Shown here: piece by piece, positions 46,966 to 59,334 of the stretch
Layout: each line of letters starts with the position of its first letter
How positions within the stretch are numbered: the first letter of the stretch is position 1
Source of the DNA: Neckera pumila
Lineage: Eukaryota; Streptophyta; Bryopsida; Hypnales; Neckeraceae
Length of the DNA stretch: 64,000 bases
Direction of reading: 5' to 3'
Assembly (NCBI GenBank): GCA_963969595.1
Contig: OZ018410.1
Location: 37,987,413-38,051,412 of the forward strand
The notes under the pieces: model-generated
Told to the model about the DNA's origin: nothing
What the model saw: only the letters and a program-made list of their open reading frames with translations
Database searches by the model: none
Program-made: the position numbers and the translations under genes

Positions 46966-48885
46966 ATGTCGAGGATGCCGCCCTCTGCTTGCAAAGATGC
47001 GCTCCAAGGAGGTAGGAGTGTGCGCATCTGCATTGCACTATGCATTTTTTTCAATTTTTTCTCCTTTGTTAGATCGTTTATTAAAGAACTGACGAAGGTT
47101 TAATCCGAAATTTTCTGCATTCCAGTTCATAACTCAATAACGGACATGGTGAAGGAGGTCGCAAATGAACCGTCGGTCGGTCTTTACTTCGTGCAGCAGC
47201 ACGTGCACAAGGCCGTTCCAGGGCTCCTAGCGCTCAAGGTCTGGCGTTTTTCCAGTCAATTGTTTCAATTGAAATGTTGGGGGATAATTGAAGTGACTTG
47301 TTTTTGATTGAAGAGTTGAATATGCTTTTCATAACTTTTACCGACTTTCCAGTCACTTGGTCAGAGTGAAATTTTTTTGTCAGTCAGCTACTTAATTGAA
47401 GTGATTTTCATTAGTGGCGTACTAATCAGCAGAAACATATGTTTTGCCTTCTGTATGACTAAGCTGGAAACAGTTTCAGTAACGAGTTAGCTGCTAATCT
47501 TGCATTCAGAGCCATGTTTTCGAAGCAGCAGAAGAGGCAATTCTGTATACACAAGATGTGAATGATGCTCTTGCATCCGTGAAAGTAATGAACGAGGTTG
47601 GACCCCCGGTGTTCAGCAAAATGATGTCTACTCTCAACGCTAGTCTTCGACTCCTTCCAGCTCTTCACCATCCTAAATCGTGAGCACTCAAAAGTTTTGT
47701 TTTTGTCGTGCTGTTAGACTTTGGAATTTTCTGGGTTTCTGAAGTCGTCTCTAGCTTGGCACTCCTTGTGTTTATTGATATAGAATATTATCCATGGTTT
47801 TGATGGGATTGCATGATAGGAGCACCTGATTGAGGGCTGCTGCTGGTTTGCCTACTCATGAATTTATGGTTGATTCACTCAGAAGTAGTCGACCGCCTCC
47901 AGCCTACGGACACCTGCCTAGGTCTGCTACTCATCATGGTGCTGTGGCTTTGCCGAGCTCACAGCCAGGGACTAAAAGCGGAGTGAATTCGGAGCGCAAC
48001 ATTCCAGAGGCTACAGGGAAAACATCCCGGGTGTCTAGTCCAGAGGAGGGACTTCCTGCTGTCTCGCCTAGGTCATCATCTTCGCAGGTAATGCTTATCC
48101 GGAGACAATTCTCACTCAGATATTTAATTGTCATTGTTCATCCTTCTCAGTCTTGAGCGGCATCGTCTCTGTTTTGAGTAAGGCAGCCGCACTGAAATGG
48201 ATTTGAAACCCAGAAGAATTCCGATTTCTTTTTTCTTCTGTAGTGTGAAGAATTCTGCCTTATCCATTCTTGCTGTTCTTACATTGAAATTTTGATTTGC
48301 CAGGGTAACTCAAATTCGTCTTCCACGCCGCAAACCGACACATCCGGTTTTGTAAGCGGTTTTTTGAGCTCGGCTTATCAGAGGGCTAGCAGCGTGAGAA
48401 TGTCCATGCCGGTTGCATTTGAAGTCAAAGAAAGAGTTGCAAGACAAGACAATGCCACGGATGTTTCTACTGCACCAACAAATAACACTTCTACATCAAG
48501 TTCTACTGCTGGTTACATCCCAAGCATCCCTTATTGGAACGTCTTCGAGTCGGCAATACAGAAGGCCGGTCACATGGTGGGTGCAGGGAGTACTGGTTCT
48601 GGCGATTCCTTTCGTAGATCCCCCTTTGTTCGAAGCTTCTCTGCTTCAAGTTTGTCAGAGTCTGTACATAAAAAATCATCACTGGAAGAATCTGCTGTTG
48701 GAGGAAGTTATAACAGCAGGGAGCAAGAAGACCTTGAGAAAGTGGATGACCAGGGGCATTCAGGTCTGGATTTGGAAGATCCTGAGGTAGTTGAGAGCTT
48801 TGCAAGACTGCAACAAGAACAGGCAGCAAAGCTTGAAGAATGGTTGGGGACTTCCAAAGAGGATGAGGCCTCCCCGCAATCTTGA
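46966..48885 (+). CDS. BORCS8: BORCS8-like (BLOC-1-related complex subunit 8) protein, five exons, 387 aa
   Basis: Exons 46966-47011, 47126-47238, 47510-47679, 47835-48087 and 48304-48885 join in frame. Residues 15-105 hold the BORCS8/MEF2BNB region: ITDMVKEVANEPSVGLYFVQ, AVPGLLALKSHV, EEAILYTQDVNDALASVKVM and FSKMMSTLNASLRLL, predicted to be helical. The remaining ~280 residues are low-complexity, rich in Ser, Thr and Pro, with YIPSIPYWNVFESAIQKAG and an acidic helix near the C-terminus (ESFARLQQEQAAKLEEWLG). In animals BORC controls lysosome positioning through ARL8. The much longer C-terminal tail, compared with ~120 residues in animals, is notable. The exon 4 acceptor is an unusual ATTGAG; the alternative TAG nine bases upstream would introduce a stop. 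Confidence 0.85.
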
Positions 48886-49109
48886 AGTCCCTGACAAGTT
48901 ATGCAAATCATTTCATAGGATATAATCTTTGTTTAGCTTGAAAGATCGAGCTGTGATTTTATAGAAAAAACTGTCCATACTATTTCAGTGAAAGTTGATG
49001 CAATTGCTTCTCTTTGCTGGAATCATGAATAAATTTGCACACAGGTACAAGCAGCCCAAGTGTTTGTATTATTGTGCTAAGCATTTGCTCTCTGGGTAAG
49101 TTGCCCATC
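48886..49109. other. BORCS8-like 3' flank
   Basis: This is a probable 3' UTR; an AATAAA-like ATGAATAAATTTG lies near 49027. Confidence 0.4.
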
Positions 49110-49415
49110 TATCTATCCATACCTTAAGTTAAGGCTGTTTTGTTTTGTTTTGTTTGTTTGTTTGTTTTGTTATGGTGAGATCACTAGGATTATGCGTCCT
49201 CCGGTTGCGTTCTTGGTACCGTTGGAAAGTCCTCAACATGGAGGGGTGCACGGGCTTTGTTTTGTGGCCTTTGGACCTATGGTGTGAAAGATATTGAATT
49301 TCAAAGCTCTTAGAAAATTAGAAAATTAGAAAATTACTTTTATTTTTATTTTGGTTGTGGCAATGGCATAGGGTACACTAGTCTATACCTTTAAATGAGT
49401 TTGTTTGTTTGTCTA
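49110..49415. repeat. Dispersed ~260-bp repeat, copy 2
   Basis: The same ordered motifs as 33575-33835 are present: (TTTG)n, GTTATGGTGAGATC, TTGGTACCGTTGGAAAG, GGAGGGGTGCACGGGC, GATATTGAATTTCAAAG and GTGGCAATGGCATAGGGTACAC. Confidence 0.85.
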
Positions 49416-52286
49416 TTTTTCAGATTACACCTTAGATATTGGTCTCTGGCAAAGAAAGGATTATAAAAGGAAAAAATTCATCCTTGGTTAGTTTACATGG
49501 AATGTGATAAGAAAAGACAATGAGAAAAGAAAAATTGTAAACTCTTATGACTTATTGCCATAACACTTGTTGTATCAAATCTCTTAAGAAGATATTACAA
49601 TAAAATCTCTTCTATAAAACTACCATGGTTGTACATTGATGTAGACATTTAATAACCATGGATTAAATGTCTAATGAAGAGAGGAGGTAATATGGATGCC
49701 TCTTGTAAATATCAAATTACCTATTCACCTACCATATGGAAATGCCTTGACTATATCATTTAATTAGCAAATTGACTTTAGGTGATGGATGGCTAGAAAT
49801 AGGCAATACAAGTTAGCAGAACTAAATGCTTCCTAATGACCAACATTTTACTCTAAGTTTATAAATAGTAATTAAGGTTTGGACCATGTTTATTGGCCTT
49901 ATGTTTAACCTATAAACAATGTGGTGGACATTTTTTGTCAAATGGATGATAGAGAATCCTTCTATGTAGGACAAAAATGCAACTAGTCATCTTCGGAATT
50001 TTGTGTGAAAAGTGGAGGTCTTCTTTAGTAGTTTGTCTTCTAATGAATACTTTTGGATTTTTTAAGAAGATGATTCACATTACAGCAAAAAGGATGATTT
50101 CCACAGTCATTGCCACACTATTCTTTAATCTTGAAACGCTGCGGACACCATTCCATGGCGTTCCATTGAAAATATTGTAGCACAAAAGGACTTCAAAAGC
50201 ACTTTTTCATCCACAATTCTCTTCTTGACCTTTCATGGTGGGTTATGAAGAGTACCTAAACCTATAATTGTAAATGTAAGACTGTATGGAATAAGGTAAT
50301 TTATGGAATAAGGTAATTTATAAATGTGGACTGTAGAAGTTTTAGAACTAGTCTTCTGTTGATATATTCTAAAATAGATTTCTACATGCAAGCATTTTTT
50401 AGAAATGAACTAGCAAGAATGATACATCAAACTCCAAAACCTCAATTTGAACTGCACACGAACTTAAGTCCGTGGAAATTTAAAGAGTCCTGAATATGGC
50501 TAAGATTCCTAGGATTCCATTTTGTAAAAAGGAAAGGTCTTCTACAGTAATTTTATTTCTAATGAGTGCTTCAACATTTTTTTAAGGCAATGATTCCAAC
50601 AATATCCAAAGGAATGATCTCCACGATCACCAATCCATCCTATAAGGGTTAAAATGATGAAAAGATTCCACATAGCAAGTTTTGAAATATCAGCAAATAG
50701 ATGCTTCAAGCAAAGCTTAATTCCAATATGCTTACACAAGTACATAAAATTGATATATGAAATCAAACAAGACTCTTTTAACATCACAATGATGGAGAAC
50801 TATACAATGGACACAATGACAAGAAGGTCATAAAGGAAATTAAACTATATTTTGTTTCAAAAACACATCTTAAGCATCTCTCAGAGAATCTTATCAATTC
50901 CATAAATATAAAGCATCTGGACCACAAACCAAGCTAGCTTGACTACCGTTCCCCTGCATTGGAAGTGAATGACTAAGATTTTTATCATTGGAAGTTAATA
51001 CATTGTATAATGAAGTTTTTGTTTTCAAATTATTTAAGGGCAATTGACAAGTCAATTATTAATATTAAACCAACTCAAGCTTGTTGTTGAATATTTGTTA
51101 GTATACATAACAGATAAAACATTTTAATAAAACATGTATAAATCAATCATTTTTACTTCCTACAATGCCTTTAATTTTCAAGTGGATTACATTTGGTTAG
51201 CCAAAAAATTTTGATGAAATTATTTTCATCATCCTGACTTCTTCGAAGATGACTTTGGGATGGTTAACATCCTTTATAAGGAAATAGACATGAGCATCAT
51301 TTCTAAAAAAACAATCACTTTCATCTAATAGAAAGTGATATTAAAAAAATAATGTAATAGAAAATAATTGTTTCATCTATTTAGCTCTAAGTGAATACTT
51401 GTTGGCACCAATATGTCTTGTTTGAGCCACAAAGATACCAAATTTTCATAAAACAAAAATTCAGCTTTCTAAAATAGGACTTGTGAATGACTAGAGCCCT
51501 AAAATAGTATCCATTGGCACTCATAGTTATCCTGAAGGAGAACCCCAAAATGCAAAAAAATATAAAACAGTCACTTTTTTAATATCTTCTTTATGAAATT
51601 TTTTCTTATTCTAGCACTCTAGAGCTAATTTTAACTTGAATTAGAGACAAAAAAATCCATTAATATGTATTAAATAATCAAAATTGAGAATAAATTTAAA
51701 ATAAGATTGCTCATCCCTAACCTTTCAAGGAAGGAAAAGTGCCCATATTGACAAGCTACTTTGAGAAGCAGCAAAGTTGGAAAAAATTGAATTGATTTAT
51801 ATATAAATATATATAATTCAAGGGAAAAATGTTGCAATCATTCATAAAGATCCTTGTTGGTTCAAAAAGGTTTTACAAAAGAGACATGACATTGAAAGAC
51901 AAAAATTTCAAAAACCAATATACTTTACCTTCAAATACTAACGAGCGGTTGGCGCCTGCTATGCTACGCATTCATCATTAAAATTTTGTTAGAGCTTTTA
52001 TGTATTAGATAAAATGCAAAACAAAAATTTCAATAAATCTTCAAATAAAAATTACTAAAATCTTTGTTTAATTTTGTTTATAAGTAATCATATATTGAAA
52101 TGTACAATAATAATTTATTGAATGATGAATAAAATATATGCAATGGTAAATATTGTAAAAGATACACACTGTTTATTGTAATGCATTCAAAAGTTGATTC
52201 AATTGTTACGAACAATGGCAACCCAAAAACTTGGTGAACTGAAAAGAAACACTTGTAAGTTTCAAAAACTTCATGAACAACTTAAT
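49416..52286. other. Long AT-rich gene-free region
   Basis: No gene is supported. There is a short tandem repeat of TATGGAATAAGGTAATTTA at about 50287-50322. Two related blocks about 530 bases apart (50025-50140 and 50530-50640: GGTCTTCT..AGTA, TCTAATGA.TACTT, AGAAGATGATTC and similar) suggest an old local duplication. Confidence 0.55.
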
Positions 52287-52547
52287 CATTAGAGGGAATT
52301 TGAGGGCATTGGGGGGCCGTTTTAGGCCCGTTCCCAATGCTGGCCAGATTCTGTGAACAACCGATACGGGCTGTCTGAATTTTTTTTTTTCCCCAAAAAT
52401 CATTTTGGGCAAATTTTTTTTTTTTTTTTTTTCGAAAATGACATGGCACCATTTTGACCACATCAACCAGCTGCTTTCCTGCGTTCCCGCAATCTAGGAA
52501 TGCAGGATAACTCGCGGGCTCTTGGAGGCCTCAAATCTCTTCTAATG
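52287..52547. mobile_element. CATTAG-type MITE, copy 5
   Basis: The ends are CATTAGAGGGAATTTGAGGG and GGCCTCAAATCTCTTCTAATG. The interior shares CGTTTTAGGCCCGTTCCC and CCTGCGTTCCCGCAATCTAG with copies 2 and 3. Confidence 0.85.
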
Positions 52548-53807
52548 TGTTGTGAAATCCAAAATTGTTTCAATTGAATGAATTTCTCAAATCATTTGGT
52601 AGTAGCAATAGAATTTTGAAATCATAAAAGCTGTAAAAGTGATATTACAGAGGTGATTGCAAACTACAACTCTATTTTTGTAATATAATATTATGTGAAA
52701 ATATTATTTTTATGTATATATGATTGAAATTTTTTTTTACAAAAACATTAAAACTAATTATTTCAAAGACTTAATGAAATCATTATCATGCATTCTATTC
52801 AAATATATCAAAATTTTACTAATATGTGATACAATGAATGCATAGCATAGCAAGCATGAGCCCCTATCATTAATGGTAGCATTTGTGATATTACAGAGGG
52901 AGTTATGATTTTGGTAGTATGATGTTGCAAGTCCCAAATAATGACCCTATAAGACTTGGAATTAACGATATTTTTTAAGAAAAGATTTAAAAGTAAATAT
53001 ATTTAATTCAAAGATAAATTGTTATTAGATCATGAGCTTCACAAAAAACTTGTCAATATTGACAAGGTACCTACAAGGCTTGGAATCCTTCAACATGTTA
53101 TCCAAAAAATATATATAAATATATATATAATTTAAAAAAATTTAAAACTTGTTGTAGGAATCTAGGATTTTGGAGAGCCTATCAATATCAATAGGGTTCT
53201 TAAAGGGCCCAAAGTCCTACAATAATTTTTGAAAAAATTCAAAAAATGTTAAAAAAGATTACACATATTTCTGAAAGACAAAATCGTAGCTTAGGCCTTG
53301 TAGGATTATTGTATACATCATCTTTATGAGTCTTTAAAAACAACTACAACTTTTATAAACAATAGTTTTATTTATTTATTTATTTATTTATTTCAAAACA
53401 ACACTTACACTTTTGTAAGGGAAAACTCTCATTGGCATTCCTCCTAGAAAGTGTGACGATATTGGTAAGTATCCTCCTTGCATTCATGTTCTGATTGCAA
53501 CTTGGGATGTTCTAAGGGCTATCATCTTATAGCAAATTTGTTGCGTTAGATGCAAATTATTCATCACTAGTGAAACTATCAATTCCATTAGAATTTGTCT
53601 TTGCTTGGAATGATACAATTTGTGTGAGAATAGTTAAGAAAAAAATTACATTCTTAGCTTCATTGATGAGTGTGGTGATGACCATCATGCCATCATTTAA
53701 ACTAAATTTAGCAATACATAGTATTCAAACAAGGTATTCTACACTAACAGACTTTACACCTCTAGGTGGAAATTCTCTCCTCTTATCTTTTATTTTTATT
53801 TTTATGT
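52548..53807. other. AT-rich gene-free region
   Basis: No gene was found. A (TTTA)n run lies at about 53370-53392. Confidence 0.55.
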
Positions 53808-54323
53808 GAAGTTGCAACTGTACCCAAGTCCCCGCAGGGATAAATTTGGTGCCGAACGGTAGCCTGAGGGCCTAGAAGTGCAGCTATAGTTTTCCAAAAA
53901 TTCTTTTTAAAAGTTAATTTTCAAAATTATTTAATTGTTTTCCTAAAACCACTACAACCTTTTGGGCCTTAAAGTGTAATTGCCATTGTTTCTTTCTTTT
54001 TTAAAACAAACAGTAAGATTTAAGGAAAAAAAATAATAGAGCTCAATTTGATTTTCTATTGATCCTTCCTAGAAAATCAGACTGAGCTCTATTATTTTAT
54101 TTCTTTAAATTTCATTGTTTATTTCAAAAAAGAAAGAAACAATGGCAATAATTACACTTTAAGGCCCTAAAGGTTAGAGTGGTTTTAGGAAAACAACTAA
54201 ATAATTTTGAAAATTAACTTTTAAAAATAATTTTTGGAAAACTACAACTGCACCTTTAAGCCCTCTGGCAAACGTTCGGCACCAAACCTATCTCTATGGG
54301 GGCTTGGGTACAACTGCAACTTT
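53808..54323. repeat. Large palindrome (foldback), ~515 bp
   Basis: The left arm (GTTGCAACTGTACCCAAG, GGTGCCGAACG, CCTAAAACCACT, GGGCCTTAAAGTGTAATTGC, AATAATAGAGCTCA) is matched base for base, with few mismatches, by the reverse complement on the right (TGAGCTCTATTATT to CTTGGGTACAACTGCAAC). The centre near 54066 is itself palindromic (GATTTTCTA..TAGAAAATC), so the hairpin would be almost loop-free. Confidence 0.92.
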
Positions 54324-54730
54324 CAGTTTTTGTTTTTTGTTTTTTAATTTTTAATTTATTAATAGACCCATTTGGCACCAAATCTATCCCTACGGAAGCT
54401 TGGATATAGCTGCAACTTAAAAAAAACTTTCAAAAAAAAAAATTAAATTTGTTTTTTTATAATTCTTTTTTATAGACTCGTTCGGCACCAAACTTATTCC
54501 TACAAGGGGCTTGGGTACAGTTGCAATTTAAATTTTTTTCCTTCTTGAGACCTTATCAGCACCAATAGTATTCCTAAGGGACTTGTATACAGATGCAACT
54601 TTTAAAAGATAAAAAAAGGTTGTTTTTCTTAAGGTTGCATTTATATTTGGGGGTTCCTAGAGGCCTTGTCAAAGCTAATGCTATTTGCACGGAATCTTGA
54701 GTGTAATTTGTAACTTTAAAAAAAAAAAAT
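54270..54730. repeat. Degenerate tandem monomers continuing from the palindrome
   Basis: The arm-end block CGGCACCAAACCTATCTCTA ... GGGGCTTGGGTACAACTGCA repeats with decay at about 54365, 54482, 54550 and 54640. Monomers are spaced roughly 75-115 bases and separated by T/A runs. Confidence 0.75.
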
Positions 54731-56805
54731 TTTGAAACAAACTTCTTTTTCAAAAAGTTGTAGTCAGGTCCGTATGTAGACATCATGAACGCCGACAAGG
54801 TTTCTACATATATACATATTTATAATACAAAAAACTGAAAAAAATGAATTTTGCAATTACATTTTGAATCTTTAGGGTTGTGTTCAAAAATTAAAAATAA
54901 AATTTTTAATTATAATTTTTTTATTAAATTTTTAGAAATATCTTTTGGAGAATTACTTATTGACAAATTATTTACAAGGAATTGCAATAAGAATTAGAAA
55001 AAAGATTATTTGTGTAAAAAATATTGGAGGTTTACAATGATATAGGGTACATTTTGGTGCGACATTATTATACATTAAAAAAAATGTTTTATTTTATCAA
55101 TAGTCTTTGAAATATGTTAGGGGACTTGATACTAGTAATTGGTATTGTGTTGGAATAGTAAACATGCAAAGAAAAAATGAAGTTATTATTATTTATTTTT
55201 TAAATTTTGAGCTGAATTTTGGTAGTGGACCACTTGTTAAGAATACCTATTGGTGCAACTTGGAGTGCAATGAGCACCAATGACAACATCTAAAAGTCTA
55301 AATAATTTCATATGTTTCCATGTAATTTAAATTCATGAAAGGTTGTTTGGAATGGATCTATCACTTGAGGTAGAGCTTTAGTGCCAAGGGCGTGTTTATA
55401 TAGTCATGTCAAAAAATCTAATAAGCTGCTTATTGTGCCATTCAAAGAATCTTGCATAATATAGTATACAATTGCCATTTTTTGTTTTGCATAAGTGACA
55501 TTCAATTTTTACACAATCCAATCAAACATATCAATTATCAATTTTTCAAATCAAAACTCCATTTTGGATGAATTATTTGATTGGTTTCATTTAATATTCA
55601 TGATTTTATATGATAATTGATTGAAATACATTGGTGATTAATTATTGAATTTGGTTTGCATAGATATTTAGGATACATCTATACTAACATATTTCCTTCA
55701 ATAAGCATCTTCAAACTTGATTCATGGGATTCATTGTATCAAAACATGTGGAATGCTAAAATTTTAAGAATTCAACACGCTTTTGACTAAGGAGTGCAAT
55801 TACAATGAAAGGAATGTAATGAGCCACTTATTTAGGACACCTTTAAAAAAAATACTCGATTTAATAGTTGAATTTTAATTATTTGTATATAATTTCAAGT
55901 CTCTTTCAAAGTATACTAGTGTACCTGTGTGTCATTGCTACAATATAATAAAATATTCAAGTAAAAGTAGTATTCAAAATTTCTAATTTATAAAAAAATT
56001 GAAATTCAATATTTTCTCAGAGTCAGAACGCCATGAAACAAAGTCCATGCACCTCTCTTCGTAGAGAGCTTTTTTCATAGTACCAAGAATGCAACTAGGG
56101 GATTTACATTTCCCAAGATCTCTATGTAACCAACAAATCAACAAACCAAACAAAACACAAATTCAACCTCATATAAGGATATGCTTTTAATGTTTGTTGC
56201 TATACATGTCATTTAGCACATAGTGTTGACAAATCTATAGACTGCTCTCTTTCATCTTCATCTACTAGATTTTAGTCTTCATCAAAATAGCAAATAAATC
56301 TATTCCTCACAAAAGGTAACACAATAGAGGCCATGACTTGTGTGAATTTAATTATTTAGGTTTTAGTAGAAAGACTCATATGGTCAATGCTTGTTTTCAT
56401 TTCATTGATTCTAATTTAAACAAAGGTGTATTTTTATACTTCTATTGTATGACAAGTTCAATATTAACAATGCATGTGACATAGAAGATTGAAACAGTCA
56501 AATTATATTACTTAAAATAGTTTGGTTTCACATCCACTCAAATTAAATGCACCTATTTCTTGCAAGGTTTTAGGTCCTTAATCCTCACGGTCATAGGTCT
56601 TCAATTTTCTAAATCTAAGAATTTGAAAAAAAATTACTTGAAACTACAAGTTTTTTTCCCCTTGGATGCTCAAACTTGTGAGTACTGTGTCCTAAGTCAA
56701 TCTTGCAAGACATGAGAAGTTCCAGTGTCAGCGATGAAAATCTGAAGTGGACTCCGTTGAAAAACAAAGAAGACTGCAACTACATTAGTGGGGCCGACAA
56801 AAGTT
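54731..56805. other. AT-rich gene-free region
   Basis: No gene or clear repeat family was recognised. Confidence 0.5.
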
Positions 56806-56936
56806 AAGGTATGTTCATACTAGGTCTTAAAAAGTGTTGTTACTGAGGATCTTAGGAACAAATTTAGACCTACTTCTCGATTGGGTTTGCATTGCAAAAC
56901 ATTGTCCCTAACACTAAGTGTGAACATACCTTAAAC
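56806..56936. mobile_element. Short MITE, ~130 bp
   Basis: TTAAGGTATGTTCATACT at the left is matched by GTGTGAACATACCTTAA at the right, with AAAAAGTGTTG/CAAAACATTGT inside. The ends are symmetrical TTAA. Confidence 0.75.
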
Positions 56937-57332
56937 AGTGCTACCTTAGCACTATTGTTGTGGGCTTGTAACTAAAGTGAATTGCTCCATGTGCATTCTT
57001 GAGAAGCTCTGATCAATCCATTAGAGAAAAATTCAGTGTACATGCAATGGTGGAAATAGGGGAAAAACAATTATTTGAGCAAAATAAAAGCAAATTTCAG
57101 GGTACCTTGGAGGCCTGAAATTTCTTCTAATGCTTTGGACATGGCTTAGTCTCAAGAAGGGTCACTAAATTTTACTTTTGAATAGGTTTCGTTATCATTG
57201 TAAGTTCATGTTTTTACTGCTATAAAAATGTTTTGATGATTTTTTGTGTGAAAGTGATAAAAAGCATGTGTGGATTGTACACACATAGTGTAATATCATT
57301 AATATCTCACTTGTTTTTTTATCTTTGAGATG
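56937..57332. other. AT-rich spacer
   Basis: It contains an isolated CATTAG-type MITE end (CCTTGGAGGCCTGAAATTTC then TTCTAATG) at about 57103-57132. Confidence 0.5.
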
Positions 57333-57618
57333 CATTAGGAAAAATTTCAGTCCTCCAGAAGGCTGCTAAGGAATTGATTTACGGAACCCCTTTGGTGCAA
57401 TTTCAGAATGAATAAAAAAATATTTTTTCTTAAAAAAATATTAAGAAAATAAAAATATGATGTGGCACTACTAGTGCCACATTTGCACCCAATATTTAAA
57501 TATTTAAATTTTTTATTAAAAAATAAAAATAAATTTTTTTTATTTTTATTTTTTTTCATAATTGCACCCGGCGGGTGCAGAACTTGCAGCCTTTTGGAGT
57601 GCTGAAATTTTTCTAATG
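57333..57618. mobile_element. CATTAG-type MITE, copy 6
   Basis: The ends are CATTAGGAAAAATTTCAG and CTGAAATTTTTCTAATG, a nearly perfect inverted pair, with an A/T-only centre. A GTGGCACTACTAGTGCCAC palindrome lies inside at about 57462-57480. Confidence 0.88.
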
Positions 57619-58139
57619 GGCACAAGTGAGATCCGCCACCTCATAAAGAATCCAAACATTCTTGGAAAAGAGTTTGTTTTGCATCAAAAATTTGAAAATT
57701 ATTCACTCCCTTTTTTTCTTATATTAGGAAATAATTTTATGATGTGCATTTTGACAAAGCTTATGTATTTGTGAAATTGCACAAATGTTTAAATTCTATT
57801 GAACCATGTGTATTGTTGGTACTAAAAGAGACCAACCTTGCTTAGTCTTTTTTCTTGTACTTTCTTGGTAAATTGGCAAGTTTGATTTGATTGGGGTACT
57901 TGAGATGTACATGTAAAAATGCTCCAACTTCTCTAAAATATTAGAAGTTGAATAGCCTTTCCTATATTTCTGCATTTGATAGGACAATAGGTATCATTAA
58001 GGCTAATAGGGGCATTTAAAAGAAGTTTAACTTGACATAAGATTTTATAAACTTTAAGGCCCAAATCCTAATCCAAGGTAAACTTGAGAATGATTAGGTT
58101 TGAAAAAGTATCAGATTTGTAAGCTGCTCTAAAGATGTA
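57619..58139. other. AT-rich spacer
   Basis: No gene was recognised. Confidence 0.5.
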
Positions 58140-58640
58140 CCAAAAAAACATTATTTTGCTTGTTTGTTACAATGAGATCTCCAAAATTGTGCATCTCCGG
58201 TTGCATACTTTGTATCATCACAAAGTTCTTTGCGAGGAGGGCTTTGTTTCATAGTGTTTGGACCTATAATGTAAAAGATATTGGATTTTGAAATTTTTTA
58301 TGAATTAAAAAATTAGAAAATTATTTTTTCTTACTTTTTTATTTCGTTAAAGTATGACAACGACACAAGGTACACTAGTATATCTATCTATACCTCAAAT
58401 GAGTTTTTTTTTGTTTTTTTTGTTTTTTTTGTTCATCATAGTAAAATCTTTGGAATTGTGCATTTTTTGTATTATTGAAAACCTCTTTGCAAAGAGGGTT
58501 GCACAAACTTTGTTTTGTGGCATTGGACCTACTATGTGGAAGTGATGGATTTTTGAGTTATTTTTGAATTAAAAATTGAATTAAATTATCTTTTATTTTG
58601 GGCCAATGGTACAAGGCTATAGTAGTGTAAGGTAGTTTGT
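58140..58640. repeat. Dispersed ~260-bp repeat, copies 3 and 4 in tandem
   Basis: Copy 3 (about 58140-58390) and copy 4 (about 58391-58640) both show a T/G-rich start, the GTAAAATCT/GAGATCTCC-GGA(A)TTGTGCAT segment, TTGCGAGGAGGG or TTGCAAAGAGGG, TTTTGTGGC-like sequence, then GGACCTA..ATGT. Confidence 0.75.
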
Positions 58641-59334
58641 CTATATTCTACCCATGCTTCAAGAATTGCTCCTAGATTATTCTATGAATTGTTGCCATAG
58701 AAATGAAAAATTGTCTAGTGACGAATTGGTGCCAATTTTGGATTATTATTGCACAGTTTTATTAATAGTTGAAGTTTAGTTGAGTTTGATTTAGAAGTAG
58801 ACAAAATTTCAGTGTAAATAATGTGTGGAAGTTATGGGTGGTGGGACACTTTGTGCCATCTTAGGCAATTGAGGTATGTACACCTATAATTGCCACTTAG
58901 AATGTATATCATGCATTCATTCAAGTGGCTTTTCAAGGTGCACATACCTTACATGCACTATATTGTTCCAGTTATAGTTTGCATGCCTTCATTTTTGAAC
59001 TCCATTTGCACCATTAATGGACAACTATTTGACATTTAATAGCAATACCTATGGCCTTGAATAGCACCCTATTGTAGCAAACTTTAGAATTCATATCTAA
59101 TTCAATTTAAGTGTAAAAATTACGAATCAAATTGTGATGGATGTGTCTCCCTCTCTTCTTTCTTTGAAAACTTGTTAGAAAATGCTTTGATCCACATAGG
59201 AGAGATCCTAAGCTCAATATGCTTTTAAATAGGCAATTGTACACCTCATACCTTAATTTATATTGTACATTAAGTTGCTTGCCTTGTTTCACTATTTGTA
59301 CTAGGTTTGTCAATACCTTACTAGTCACTTCATG
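58641..59334. other. AT-rich spacer
   Basis: A short inverted repeat, GAGGTATGTACACCT with AGGTGCACATACCT, lies at 58871-58949. There is no gene. Confidence 0.5.

Noticed and set aside
48503..48911. Minus-strand frames at the end of the BORCS8-like gene
   Set aside because: They are antisense of the last exon with low-complexity Ser/Leu content.
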